Assembly (NCBI RefSeq): GCF_026262505.1
Contig: NC_067207.1
Span: forward strand, 27,496,082 to 27,560,081
DNA from: Trichomonas vaginalis G3
Taxonomy: Eukaryota > Parabasalia > Trichomonadida > Trichomonadidae
DNA length: 64,000 nucleotides
Reading direction: 5' to 3'
The position numbers and the translations under genes are program-made. The notes beneath the pieces are model-generated. The model was not told the DNA's origin and did no database searches. It was given only the letters and a program-made list of their open reading frames with translations. Below are positions 1-9,148 of this stretch, piece after piece; positions within the stretch are counted from its first letter, which is position 1, and each line of letters begins with the position of its first letter.

Positions 1-492
1 TTATCACAAGAAGAAGCAGAAGATTATTTAAAAAACTTTTTAATGTATAAAGAATTATATAATACAATCAAGAAGCAAGGATTAGAGGATAAAATTATTG
101 ATAAACAACAGGATGAATTATTTGAAACACTTTCCATTTCAAATTTTGATAAAGAATTTTTGCATTCACTCATTTTTCTAGATGATGCAGTGAAATCAAA
201 ACTAATAACAAATGAGAAATCATATTTTAATCAGTTATTAACTCAATGTCGACACATTCAGTGTTCATTTTTTATGGCTGTTCAATATTTCAAAGCATTA
301 AGCACAAACATTAAATCAAATCTATCAACACTTTTCATTTTCAGTGGGTTTAGTCGTCAACAGTTGAACGTTATGCTTTATCAAGTGAATTTACCAATGA
401 GCATTAATGAACTTTACACACAATATCAGCAATTAGGTGAACATGGAAAAATAATAGTTGATTTAAATAAAGGGGGTGTTAAATTTGATTAA
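1..492 (+). CDS. DNA packaging ATPase (FtsK/HerA type), C-terminal part
   Basis: This is the end of a genome-packaging ATPase, the motor that would load element DNA into a capsid. A hydrophobic strand ending in two aspartates (LIFLDDA) is a Walker B motif. It is followed by a Q-rich sensor-like segment (TQCRHIQCSFFMAVQ), the order seen in Polinton, virophage and adenovirus-like ATPases. The gene is cut by the window edge, so the Walker A region is not visible; an ATG at 43 is simply the first methionine in the frame. The whole ATPase of element 2 at 35,044-35,919 has the same layout. The next gene starts 41 bp downstream. Confidence 0.6.
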   Translation, partial: LSQEEAEDYLKNFLMYKELYNTIKKQGLEDKIIDKQQDELFETLSISNFDKEFLHSLIFLDDAVKSKLITNEKSYFNQLLTQCRHIQCSFFMAVQYFKALSTNIKSNLSTLFIFSGFSRQQLNVMLYQVNLPMSINELYTQYQQLGEHGKIIVDLNKGGVKFD

Positions 493-532
493 CTTTTTAT
501 AATTAATTTTTATTTTTTATTTATAATTAAAC

Positions 533-1431
533 ATGACAGAAATAGCAAATCTTTTACAAGTTCCATTAAAACAAGGGACAAACAAAAGGGGTGCATATAA
601 TAGAACTATGAAAGTTCCCGATGGAATGAAAGAATTAGTTCATATTGTTGCTGGTCTTCAAAAAGATGTTAAACAAATGAGAAATGTTTTAACATTACCA
701 GAAGCTCAAGCATATGCCAAACGTCACGGTCCAAATTGGGAAGCACACGAAGCAGACATTACGGGTCCAAATGGAAAACCTGATGGTATAAATGAAGTTT
801 TCGTTACTGATGGACAAGGTAATATTAAAGTCATAAATGGTTATAAATTAACTGTATCTGATTATCCTAAACGTAAAGCATATAATGAACATTATCCTAT
901 GCAATTTGATGAAAATGGAAAAGCTGTTAAACAATACATTGGAGAAGGTGAAAATGGTCCAATTAATTCATACCGTCATAATCCATATTCTTATTTCAAT
1001 GAGGAATTAAATGCTATTGAAGAGGGACCGGAGGATTACCACGATATTCTAACCAGTTTGATGGTCAATATGCAAATATTAGACCTGAAATTTCAGCTAA
1101 GAAATTCTTTAAAGTTGCTTTATTTGATCCAGTTTTCGCAAATGTTAAAGATGAACTTAAACAACAATTCCAACCAATTATAGTAGCAAGAATTGCATCA
1201 GGTGCTTTATCTCAAGCATTCAAAGATTTAATTAAGAAACCATTATATCAGCAACGAGGTTTAACTTATGATTTAGTTAAGGAATCAGATAAAAGAAAAT
1301 TTGAGAAATCAGTTGATTATAAGAATGCAATTAATGAATATATTCGGTCTATTAATTTCGATGAAACAGCTAAAAATCAACTTCATGAACAAATACAGGG
1401 AATAATAGATTCAAAAGTTCCAGTAAAATAA
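533..1431 (+). pseudogene. unrecognised Polinton gene with DxNGxxDG-like motif
   Basis: I do not recognise this gene. Its start has a short AT-rich leader. The N-terminal half is basic, then comes a segment rich in Gly, Asn and Asp (around [16 protein letters not shown]) resembling a calcium-loop or dockerin-type turn, followed by a Tyr/Pro-rich stretch. The C-terminal third looks alpha-helical and charged. It sits between the packaging ATPase and the capsid-type genes, so a virion or assembly role is plausible but is inference only. This copy looks broken. Confidence 0.45.
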
Positions 1432-1464
1432 AAGTTTAAATATATTTTTTTTATTCGATTATAA

Positions 1465-2118
1465 ATGAGAAGACGTTTTACTAGTCAAAAGAACACTAAC
1501 GCAAAAGCAGAGATTACGGTTGGTTATAACGTAAATGATGATAAATCACGAATTATTCAAAATGTTAAAGTTAATGTTAGCCCTGAATTAACAAGGTCAG
1601 CAACTCAACCAAATTTATTAACTCATGACTTACCGAAGAATGAGGAGAATGAAGACCCAATCATTTTATCTGAACCTGGTAAAGAACCCGTTGAAATTCC
1701 CACTTATCCAACATACCCAGCACCTCTTTCATCAAACATCGAGAACCCATATAAAATAGACATTAATTTTGAATTAATGAAAATTTACCGTGATATAATA
1801 ATTAATAATTATGATTCAATAATAAATTTAATTGACCAATCCGGTTTAATTATTTTACCTTATGAATCATTAATTCACATTATCGCCATTCTTTGTGATG
1901 TTCAAGATTCAGACGTTAAGATTCAATTTTTCATAGATGATGAGGTTTCATGCTGTGGAATAGTTGCAAAAATAAATCCTATAAAGGATATTAGCACAAT
2001 TAAGATATCAAAGAACGGAACAACAACAGAACTTCATTTAACATATAATGATATTTATAATAAAATAGTTGATGAATATAAAATATCACTTGAAAAATTC
2101 TTTGTTAAGGCTATTTAA
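1465..2118 (+). CDS. conserved Polinton protein, CCG-motif family
   Basis: A 217-residue protein of unknown function. It has a low-complexity, Pro-rich N-terminal half and a compact C-terminal domain with a Ser-Cys-Cys-Gly motif followed by a beta-rich stretch. The same architecture (Pro-rich N-terminus, ACCG motif, final acidic and aromatic segment) occurs in the 193-residue protein at 39,205-39,786 of element 2, so it is a core gene shared by two distant lineages. In both elements it lies near the ATPase and capsid block. Leader: A/T-rich with TATAA just before the ATG. Confidence 0.55.
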   Translation: MRRRFTSQKNTNAKAEITVGYNVNDDKSRIIQNVKVNVSPELTRSATQPNLLTHDLPKNEENEDPIILSEPGKEPVEIPTYPTYPAPLSSNIENPYKIDINFELMKIYRDIIINNYDSIINLIDQSGLIILPYESLIHIIAILCDVQDSDVKIQFFIDDEVSCCGIVAKINPIKDISTIKISKNGTTTELHLTYNDIYNKIVDEYKISLEKFFVKAI

Positions 2119-2594
2119 TATTCAAGCATTAACATTAACGAATAATAATCCTTTGAATCATAATCAATAATAATTGACCTTTCACCAGTTTCTATCGTTT
2201 GTTTTATTTCTTTTTGTTCCCCACTATCCGGATCAGTCATTGTAATTGTTTTTGTTATAGTATCAGCTTTATCTTTAACTTCAATCTTTTTTCCATCAGG
2301 ATATTTAAACCAAAATTCCAAAAATTCGATATTGTCAATCTGTTCATATTTTAATCTATCAATTGCATTTTTAATACCATCTGAAAATCTTATGAAATGG
2401 TCATTATATGGGTTTGATTGAACTAAATTTGAATGAAGTGAAATATAACCCGATGATGAATATGACATCGACTCATATTTTCTGAAAACACTAAAATTTA
2501 TAACATGAATGAATTTTTTATTCGTTGAATTTATGAATTCTTGAGGTAATCTTATTTTAGTTTTATTTATCACTGGAAAATAACGCTTTACCAT
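2115..2594 (-). CDS. unrecognised Polinton protein, 159 residues
   Basis: Unknown function. The frame stays open to 2,621, but the first in-frame ATG is at 2,594, and I chose that start. The protein is basic at the N-terminus and rich in Ser, Tyr and Asn. It has an acidic, Thr-rich segment (ADTITKTITMTDPDSGEQ) before a hydrophobic C-terminus. Its stop overlaps the stop of the plus-strand gene ending at 2,118 by four bases, and its start is 20 bp from the divergent gene starting at 2,615. Confidence 0.5.
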   Translation of the reverse strand: MVKRYFPVINKTKIRLPQEFINSTNKKFIHVINFSVFRKYESMSYSSSGYISLHSNLVQSNPYNDHFIRFSDGIKNAIDRLKYEQIDNIEFLEFWFKYPDGKKIEVKDKADTITKTITMTDPDSGEQKEIKQTIETGERSIIIDYDSKDYYSLMLMLEY

Positions 2595-2614
2595 ATTTTT
2601 AATCGTAATAAAAA
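2595..2614. promoter_or_regulatory. 20-bp divergent promoter spacer
   Basis: Only 20 AT-rich bases separate the divergent ATGs at 2,594 (minus) and 2,615 (plus). Known T. vaginalis transcripts have very short leaders with the initiator close to the ATG, so both promoters must lie in this spacer or inside the coding regions. Confidence 0.4.
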
Positions 2615-3323
2615 ATGTCAATTATCAATATTATTTCGAATAATAGTTGTGAATTAAATTTAACAGTTAGCGGAATTTATAATGTTACTCTCGTTTCTGT
2701 GAGTGGTAAATTTAATCCCATTCTTTTAGACCCTTCAGATTATATATCATTTATTAAAGATGACCATGAAAAAACGTATGATATGTATATAAATAATGTG
2801 ATCACGAAATGGGATATTAACATGATTTTAAGTTATTTAAATGAATCATTTATCGTATGGTATGAAGAAAATTTTAAATCAAAACAAAAAACTTTTTGAA
2901 CTTGATGAAATAAATAACCTTATTAAATTCCCGCTGAAAATTAAATTTTGTACTCCTCATTTTCGTTCATTGTTGGGGATATTAAATTTTGAAAAAGATG
3001 TTGGGGATGTTTTGTATTCTGACACTGGTTCCAATTTCATTTTAATCAAATGTGATAAAGTTAATACCCCAATGAGATTTTCACATCAAACATTAGACCC
3101 TAACTCTTACCCATCAATACAAAACATTTTATCCATCAACTTAAACACATTTTCTTTATCATATCCGTTTCAATTATCCGGGAATTCATTTATTCTTCAT
3201 TCAAAAGATTTATCAAATATTAAATTTAGAATAACTGACCTATTTGATTGTGATTTAGAATTTATGAATGAAATATTATGGCAATTTCAAATAGAAAAAA
3301 TAGCTGATGAGATAACGGATTAA
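2615..3323 (+). pseudogene. putative minor capsid (penton-like) gene
   Basis: Beta-strand-rich protein with alternating hydrophobic patterns. Its C-terminal region pairs an LSYPFQLSG segment with a final domain around FRITDLFDCDLEFMNE, which reminds me of the last strands of single jelly-roll penton proteins of Polintons and virophages. Its place between the ATPase and the tail-fibre gene fits a virion role. The assignment is weak and rests on fold-like pattern and position, not on a clear motif. This copy looks broken. A structural-profile search with the C-terminal half would be decisive. Confidence 0.3.
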
Positions 3324-3347
3324 ATATTTATTTTTAAATCATAATAA

Positions 3348-4961
3348 ATGATTAAACAACAGCAACCACAGCAACTTAAGGCGCAAACCATTACATACGC
3401 CATATATGCATATAATTCAAAGACGGCAGAACAAACACAAAAGTTGAAATATGGAGATTTGGAGATAGTATTGAAAAATGACCATTTCGAATTCGTTTGC
3501 AAAGGTGGTGCAGTGATATCAAATATAAAAGAAATTTTATTTATGAATTCAAAAATTAAAGGTATAACGGATGATATAACATCAATTCCACCAGAAGAAC
3601 AAAGATATTACGCATTAAATGCATTTCCCAAAGTTTTGAAGATTGGAAGATTTAATTTAAATGAGGAATTCATAAAAGGTTTCCTAAATGACATAATGAA
3701 GAAAGCAGATAAGGAATATGTGGCTAGTGAGTTAGAGAAGAAAGCAAATTTGGTTTATGTTGATGAAAAAGATAATGAAATTAAAGAAAGGGTTGAATGG
3801 TATCATGAATGGACATCGAAGATTTTTAAAACTAAAGCTGATACAGGTTGGGTTTCAGGATGTTTAGACCTTAAAGCGGATAAAACTTATGTTAATGATG
3901 AGTTAGAGAAGAAAGCAAATTTGGTTTATGTTGATGAAATATACCAAAGTTTGATAGGAACAACAAAAAATATTGAAACTATTGCTGGTGACTTTTCTGT
4001 CAATGAAGAAAATAAATATTTTAGATGGCAGTTTGTACAGTCCTTAAAAAATGGTACACGGTGTAAACTCATTCCGAAAAATAACAATGAAATGTATGTA
4101 AGTTATAAAAAGAATGATGGCACACAAGTTAAAGTTCCATTAGACAACAACTGTTACTTAAACTTATATGGAGACGAACAAAAGAAATATTTAAGAGTTT
4201 ATGAAATGACAGATATGACATTGTCTAACCTAGCTCCAGCACCATATTATTATGACTATGGAGATGATGTCAGAACACCACATGTAGATGAACAAAAGTT
4301 AACATTATATTTAGATTATTATAGATATAAAAGATATAATGCAATAGAAAAAACAAGAATAGTATATTATTATACAGATGACAGAAATAAATATTATAGT
4401 CAAAATTTTACCTACCCTGAAAACATAAGATTATATTATAAAAAATATTCTAACACAAACCAAAAGAAACCTGAAATAGTTGCACTATATTTTAAGTTCA
4501 AAAGAGACAATCCTATAATATCTCATATGTTTGATTTAATGAACCCAGTAGGTTCTATTTATACATCTACGGATGCAAGAGGTCCTCAAGCAATGTTTGG
4601 TGTTGGTGCATGGGGACAAATAGTCGACAGGTTTTTGTATTGTGCAAACTCATCAAAGGAAACAGGGGGAAGTAAAACGATTACAGGTGAAAATTTACCT
4701 GCACACAGTCACTACATAGATTTAAGCACATCTCAAGCGGGTTGGCATAAGCATAGATATTGGGATTGGTCAGGAATGACAAAAGGTAAAGGATATGATG
4801 TTAAAGATGACGTTAAGTTTGCTATAAATTGTTACTGGAGTGACACTCAGGGAGAAGGAAACCATACACATTTCGTTTCAGGATATACACAAACAACAGG
4901 ACAAAGTAAAGAATACATGCCACCATTTATGACAGTTTACGCATGGTATAGAGTTCAATGA
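3348..4961 (+). CDS. phage-like tail-fibre/collar protein
   Basis: A whole 537-residue gene, probably a surface or attachment protein of the particle. Residues about 110-205 hold fibre-type repeats of the form KADKxYVxxELEKKAN, predicted to be coiled or trimeric. The middle (about 210-390) is Tyr- and Asn-rich. Residues about 390-537 form a tail-collar-type domain: PVGSIYTS, then WGQIVDRFLYC, ENLPAHSH, a second GNHTH motif, and a YMPPFMTVYAWYR terminus, all typical of phage short-tail-fibre and collar proteins. The terminal domain is almost the same at DNA level as in 24,712-26,001, although neighbouring genes of the two elements are hardly alignable. A start at 3,348 with TAATAA before the ATG fits the local leader pattern. 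Confidence 0.75.
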   Translation: MIKQQQPQQLKAQTITYAIYAYNSKTAEQTQKLKYGDLEIVLKNDHFEFVCKGGAVISNIKEILFMNSKIKGITDDITSIPPEEQRYYALNAFPKVLKIGRFNLNEEFIKGFLNDIMKKADKEYVASELEKKANLVYVDEKDNEIKERVEWYHEWTSKIFKTKADTGWVSGCLDLKADKTYVNDELEKKANLVYVDEIYQSLIGTTKNIETIAGDFSVNEENKYFRWQFVQSLKNGTRCKLIPKNNNEMYVSYKKNDGTQVKVPLDNNCYLNLYGDEQKKYLRVYEMTDMTLSNLAPAPYYYDYGDDVRTPHVDEQKLTLYLDYYRYKRYNAIEKTRIVYYYTDDRNKYYSQNFTYPENIRLYYKKYSNTNQKKPEIVALYFKFKRDNPIISHMFDLMNPVGSIYTSTDARGPQAMFGVGAWGQIVDRFLYCANSSKETGGSKTITGENLPAHSHYIDLSTSQAGWHKHRYWDWSGMTKGKGYDVKDDVKFAINCYWSDTQGEGNHTHFVSGYTQTTGQSKEYMPPFMTVYAWYRVQ

Positions 4962-5039
4962 ACGCTCAATGTTTGTTTCACAAACTTTAGGAGCTCCAAA
5001 AGAGTGAACGGTATAATTTAAATTTTTATTTTAGTATAA

Positions 5040-5192
5040 ATGAAGATTCTACCATATGGTGTTATTGGAAGAGATAAAGATGGAAACCCAATATTTGATC
5101 CAAAGTTAAAATTCAAGTTACTGACAAGACAACAACTTGAAAAGTTGTTGAAACCAAAACAGGATGAGAAAATGAGAAAGAAAAAAATTTAA
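5040..5192 (+). CDS. small basic protein with LLTRxxLxKLL motif
   Basis: A 50-residue reading frame preceded by the usual leader (TTTTTATTTTAGTATAA). It has a GRDKDGNPIFDP turn followed by LLTRQQLEKLLKPK and a very basic tail. The same motif plus Lys-rich tail recurs in the next gene (5,220-5,402) and in 8,743-8,880. This supports real coding and suggests a small gene family within the element. Function unknown. Confidence 0.5.
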   Translation: MKILPYGVIGRDKDGNPIFDPKLKFKLLTRQQLEKLLKPKQDEKMRKKKI

Positions 5193-5219
5193 ATTATGTA
5201 ATTTTATTTTTTATCATAA

Positions 5220-5402
5220 ATGACAAAATTAATTAAGCCAACTATTTCTAAATTAATGTTACCAATGAAATCATTTCGTGGAGTACTTATCCCAGGTTCT
5301 TCACAATTAGCTGGGGTAGGTGTTGTGACTCAAGGTGGAACGTTAGCGAATCCATTCAAATTATTAACTAAAGATGAAGTTAATAAAATGATGATAAAAT
5401 AA
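5220..5402 (+). CDS. small protein with LLTKDEVNKMM motif
   Basis: A 60-residue protein, basic at the N-terminus, with a Gly-rich centre (SSQLAGVGVVTQGGT) and a C-terminal LLTKDEVNKMM. That end matches the motif of the small neighbours at 5,040-5,192 and 8,743-8,880. The leader TTTTTTATCATAA sits directly before the ATG. No known family recognised. Confidence 0.5.
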   Translation: MTKLIKPTISKLMLPMKSFRGVLIPGSSQLAGVGVVTQGGTLANPFKLLTKDEVNKMMIK

Positions 5403-5948
5403 CTGATAACAAAATTTGATTTCAGGTTATTCAATAATTAATTATTTTTGAAGAACTGAAGGTGTCACTATGTCACTATATGTTATCGTTAATGGTTTCG
5501 TTAATGATTTCAGGTTATTCAATAATTAATTATTTTTGAAGAACTGAAGGTGTCACTATGTCACTATGTGTCACTCGGTTATTTAACTTCTCTGAAAAAA
5601 TGAGACAACATGACATTTTGACAACATCACTGGAAATATATGTTATCGTTAATGATTTCGTTAATGGTTTCGTTAATGATTTCGTTAATGGTTTCGTTAA
5701 TGATTTCGTTAATGGTTTCGTTAATGATTTCAGGTTATTCAATAATTAATTATTTTTGAAGAGCTGAAGGTGTCACTATGTCACTATATGTTATCGTTAA
5801 TGGTTTCGTTAATGATTTCAGGTTATTCAATAATTAATTATTTTTGAAGAACTGAAGGTGTCACTATGTCACTATGTGTCACTCGGTTATTTAACTTCTC
5901 TGAAAAAATGAGACAACATGACATTTTGACAACATCACTGGAAATATG
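5403..5948. repeat. direct repeat array with 12/24-bp minisatellite core
   Basis: A unit beginning TTTCAGGTTATTCAATAATT and running through a TGTCACTATGTCAC stretch recurs at about 5,420, 5,508, 5,730 and 5,818. Two copies extend through an ACCGAGT-related stretch (CACTCGGTTATTTAAC) to GACATTTTGACAACATCAC. Between them (about 5,641-5,730) a short GTTAATGATTTC/GTTAATGGTTTC unit is tandemly repeated. The long unit reappears inverted on the other side of the helicase gene (8,437-8,671). Confidence 0.85.
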
Positions 5949-6007
5949 ATGCAGCCCAAAAATAAAATTAGTTTTAAAATTATTTTTATTTTTTTATTCC
6001 TATATAA

Positions 6008-8410
6008 ATGACGGCAACAAACAACAATAGTGACTATATCGTTTCTGATGAAAAAGTTATTGATCCATTAGTTGAGGAATTAGTTGAGGAATTAGTTGTG
6101 GCAACAAACAACAATAGTGACTATATCGTTTCTGATGAAAAAGTTATTGATCCATTAGTTGAGGAATTAGTTATGACAGAAACTAAAAAAACCCTCAGCG
6201 AAAGAATTGGTAAAAACATGATTGATTTACATAACTACCTCAAACATGATGGAGGAGGAAGAGGAAAAACCGGTATGGCTTTATTAGTAAATAAAATTCC
6301 AAATTTAACGATTATAGATGTTGATATCAATAAATCGTACAATGATGAACTTAAAGAAACGGTTAGAAAAGACATTTTATCAAAACTTTCGGATAAAGAT
6401 GTTATCGTTAAAACCGCTTCGGGAGGTCTTCACATTTATTGCAACACTAATTTCTTCTATGCAGTTTCGAACAGAATGATTAAATGTTATTCCTGCAATG
6501 ATTATGATATTGATATAATGACTTCTATTGATGATTCAAAGCGTTCATTAGTGGTTATGGCTGATTCAAGAGTTCGCAAGAATGCAACAGAACCAATCAA
6601 TACATACTCATTCATTCGTGGAAGTTATGACTCAACATTAACTAGAACAGTGAATGATGTATTAAATGATTTGAATATTAAGGTAAGAGTTGAACAAAAG
6701 AATGAAGAAATAAAGACTATCATGAATGAAAACAAAAGATGCAACATTGACGATAAACTTGCCCAGAGCATAGTTGATGGTATCTGTGATTTTGAAGTAC
6801 ATAATGACGGTGGAAACATGAATTTAGAAAAAGAAGTTACATTATTCACACTGTTTCAAGCAATTAATTCGTTACCTAATCATTTAATTAATGAAGCATA
6901 CGACAACGTTTATAACTTCTGCAGTTTAACAGAAAATGCAAAAAGTAATTTTGAAAAAGCACGTGATAGATATGCATATTTAATGACTTCTCCATTTGTT
7001 TTGGTGAAGATTCTAAAACTATATCAAAAGGAATATTATGATGAATATGTTTTACCTTTATTACGTAAGCCAAAAATAACATTTGATATAAAACTTGATG
7101 ACTCGTTTTTGATAACAGATATTAGACGCAAGGCTGAAAATCATCAGTATAAAAACAGTTCTGAAGTAATTGAGGATTTATCACGTGTAACCCGTTTTGT
7201 AGATTGTGGAAATAAATATTTCATTCAAAAGGACTACAATATCCACGACAAAATGAATCAAATATCATTCGTTCTTCAATCAAACATGAAAGAGTCACTT
7301 AAAATGATTAAATTATTTAAAGAAGAAGGTAAAACAATAACAGCATGGGATGTACTATTAAATCAATTGTCTTCATTAACCGTTAAGGGTGTTTGCTTTA
7401 AATCTAATTCTCCTGATGTTTTCTCAACGTTTCAAGGTTATAAATACAACATTCTCGAAAAACTAGATTACTCAAAAATTGAGATGTTTATGGATTTCAT
7501 TCATGAAGTTATTTGTGATAATAACGATGAAGTGTATAAATACCTTCTCGGCTGGATTGCATCAATGATTCAACATCCTGGAATCAAGAATGAAACAGCA
7601 ATTATTTTGAAAGGACTTCAGGGAACAGGTAAAAACAGATTCACGGACATTATTTCTGAACTTCTCGCCGGTTATTCATGTAAAAACATTACTGAAATAA
7701 GTGAGCTAACGGGTAATTTCAATTCAGTAGTTGAGAATAAAATGTTTCTTGTACTTAATGAACTCAAGAATGTTGGTGAAGATAGACTCGCAAACTTCAA
7801 CGCTTTGAAATCAATTATAACGGATAATGAGATTAGAATTAATGAAAAGAATCAACCCAGAAGAACAGCTCAAAACGTTGCAAACTTCATTTTCGTAACT
7901 AACAACGTTTACCCTGTCAAAATTGAAGTTGGAGACAGAAGATATGTGGTTTTAAGAGTTAATGGTAAATTCAAGGGTCAATTTGATTACTTCAAGAATT
8001 TAATGAATTCATGCACAAAGGAATTTTATGATAATTTACTGACGTATTTTATGCAATATGACCTTTCATCATTTAATGTACGAATCATACCAATGACTGA
8101 AGCCAAACAAGATTTAATTGAATTATCATCAAATCCTTTAGATGTATGGATAAATACACATTATGATGAATTGTGTGCAGGTATGATATGTAAAAATGCT
8201 TTATTCTGCAAACCATCAGACATGAAAGACAAGAATTTTCAAATGAGTATTAAAGATAAATGTGATAAGAAACAGAGAAGAATAGATGGTAAACAAACAT
8301 GGTGTTATGTTTTGAAAGAAGAAATGAAAGGATTATATAAACAGGTTGAACCAAACGATAATGAGGATTCATTTACTGATGATGAAATACCTGTAAATGA
8401 AGCTTTATAA
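6008..8410 (+). CDS. primase-SF3 helicase
   Basis: An 800-residue replication protein that looks whole. The N-terminal third carries a prim-pol-type signature: IIDVDIN, then KTASGGLHIYCN, matching the D-x-D and SGGxHxY motifs of bifunctional primase-polymerases. The C-terminal half is a superfamily 3 (D5-like) helicase: Walker A GLQGTGKN near residue 540, Walker B-like MFLVLNELKN, and NFIFVTNN plus GDRRYVV as sensor and arginine-finger region. It would unwind and prime element DNA. The first 55 residues contain an exact tandem duplication of an 87-bp unit, and an in-frame ATG at 6,173 may be the older start. The gene is bracketed by inverted copies of a repeat. The element 2 relative at 36,884-38,118 shows only the helicase part. 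Confidence 0.8.
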   Translation: MTATNNNSDYIVSDEKVIDPLVEELVEELVVATNNNSDYIVSDEKVIDPLVEELVMTETKKTLSERIGKNMIDLHNYLKHDGGGRGKTGMALLVNKIPNLTIIDVDINKSYNDELKETVRKDILSKLSDKDVIVKTASGGLHIYCNTNFFYAVSNRMIKCYSCNDYDIDIMTSIDDSKRSLVVMADSRVRKNATEPINTYSFIRGSYDSTLTRTVNDVLNDLNIKVRVEQKNEEIKTIMNENKRCNIDDKLAQSIVDGICDFEVHNDGGNMNLEKEVTLFTLFQAINSLPNHLINEAYDNVYNFCSLTENAKSNFEKARDRYAYLMTSPFVLVKILKLYQKEYYDEYVLPLLRKPKITFDIKLDDSFLITDIRRKAENHQYKNSSEVIEDLSRVTRFVDCGNKYFIQKDYNIHDKMNQISFVLQSNMKESLKMIKLFKEEGKTITAWDVLLNQLSSLTVKGVCFKSNSPDVFSTFQGYKYNILEKLDYSKIEMFMDFIHEVICDNNDEVYKYLLGWIASMIQHPGIKNETAIILKGLQGTGKNRFTDIISELLAGYSCKNITEISELTGNFNSVVENKMFLVLNELKNVGEDRLANFNALKSIITDNEIRINEKNQPRRTAQNVANFIFVTNNVYPVKIEVGDRRYVVLRVNGKFKGQFDYFKNLMNSCTKEFYDNLLTYFMQYDLSSFNVRIIPMTEAKQDLIELSSNPLDVWINTHYDELCAGMICKNALFCKPSDMKDKNFQMSIKDKCDKKQRRIDGKQTWCYVLKEEMKGLYKQVEPNDNEDSFTDDEIPVNEAL
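6014..6172 (+). repeat. exact in-frame tandem duplication, 87-bp period
   Basis: A 72-bp block at 6,014-6,085 is repeated without change at 6,101-6,172, giving two copies of a peptide beginning ATNNNSDYIVSDEK at the N-terminus of the helicase. Perfect identity suggests a very recent event. Confidence 0.9.
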
Positions 8411-8436
8411 AGTATGATTGGAATTTATTTTTGCAT

Positions 8437-8671
8437 TAATCCCACTATGTTGTCAAAATGTCATGTTGTCTCATTTTTTCAGAAAAGTTAAATTACCGAG
8501 TGACACATAGTGACATAGTGACACCTTCAGTTCTTCAAAAATGCTTCATAAGTGCCTTCCTCATTAATCCCACTATGTTGTCAAAATGTCATGTTGTCTC
8601 ATTTTTTCAGAAAAGTTAAATTACCGAGTGACACATAGTGACATAGTGACACCTTCAGTTCTTCAAAAATA
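8437..8671. repeat. inverted copies of the 5.4-5.9 kb repeat
   Basis: Two near-identical units of about 130 bp, each with ATGTTGTCAAAATGTCATG, ACCGAGTGACACATAGTGAC and CTTCAGTTCTTCAAAAAT, are the reverse complement of the array upstream of the helicase gene. The helicase gene is thus a cassette between inverted repeats. A related single copy sits in element 2 at about 32,737-32,797. Confidence 0.85.
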
Positions 8672-8742
8672 AAGTATTATTGAATAACCTAAAATCATTA
8701 ATGAAAATATTAACAATAACATCAAATTTAATTTTTATATAA

Positions 8743-8880
8743 ATGGATACCCCACAAGCTCAAAATTTACCACGAATCATAACAAGGGAGGAAATGATAA
8801 AAATGATGCAAGAACTAATTAAAAAACAACAAACCACGAAAACCGAGAAGATGAGGAATAAAAAATTAAATTTGGATTGA
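8743..8880 (+). CDS. small basic protein with IITREEMIKMM motif
   Basis: A 45-residue frame after the leader ATTTTTATATAA. The motif IITREEMIKMMQELIKK and the basic KMRNKK tail match the small proteins at 5,040-5,192 and 5,220-5,402. Its 3' end overlaps the 3' end of the minus-strand gene at 8,866-9,129 by 15 bases. Confidence 0.45.
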   Translation: MDTPQAQNLPRIITREEMIKMMQELIKKQQTTKTEKMRNKKLNLD

Positions 8881-9129
8881 GTTTAAAAATTCATCTTTAT
8901 TAAATTCATCTCTTCCAATCAATTTATTTATTCTATTAAATTCTTTTATTTTTGCTTCACCCAGTTTAAGGATTGAACGATAAGTTTCTAATTTTTCGAT
9001 TATTTCTTGATCGTTTTCAACCCCACCACATTGCGGCTTCTTTTTATAATAACATATTTTTGATTTAATTTTGTTTAGTTTCTTTTTATATTCATCGTCC
9101 GGACTCTTGGCTGCTTCGTTGTCACTCAT
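8866..9129 (-). CDS. small Lys-rich Polinton protein
   Basis: An 87-residue, highly charged and helical protein with a central KSKICYYKKKPQCGG segment. No family recognised. It lies head-to-tail before the integrase gene region and begins with the minus-strand leader typical of this block (a T-rich run and TTTCGTAAGAA before the ATG). Confidence 0.45.
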   Translation of the reverse strand: MSDNEAAKSPDDEYKKKLNKIKSKICYYKKKPQCGGVENDQEIIEKLETYRSILKLGEAKIKEFNRINKLIGRDEFNKDEFLNSIQI

Positions 9130-9148
9130 TTCTTACGAAATAAAAAAA

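Noticed and set aside
5558-5749. Open frames over the GTTAATGGTTTC repeats on both strands
   Set aside because: They consist only of translated minisatellite (VNDFVNGF units) and are by-products of the repeat.
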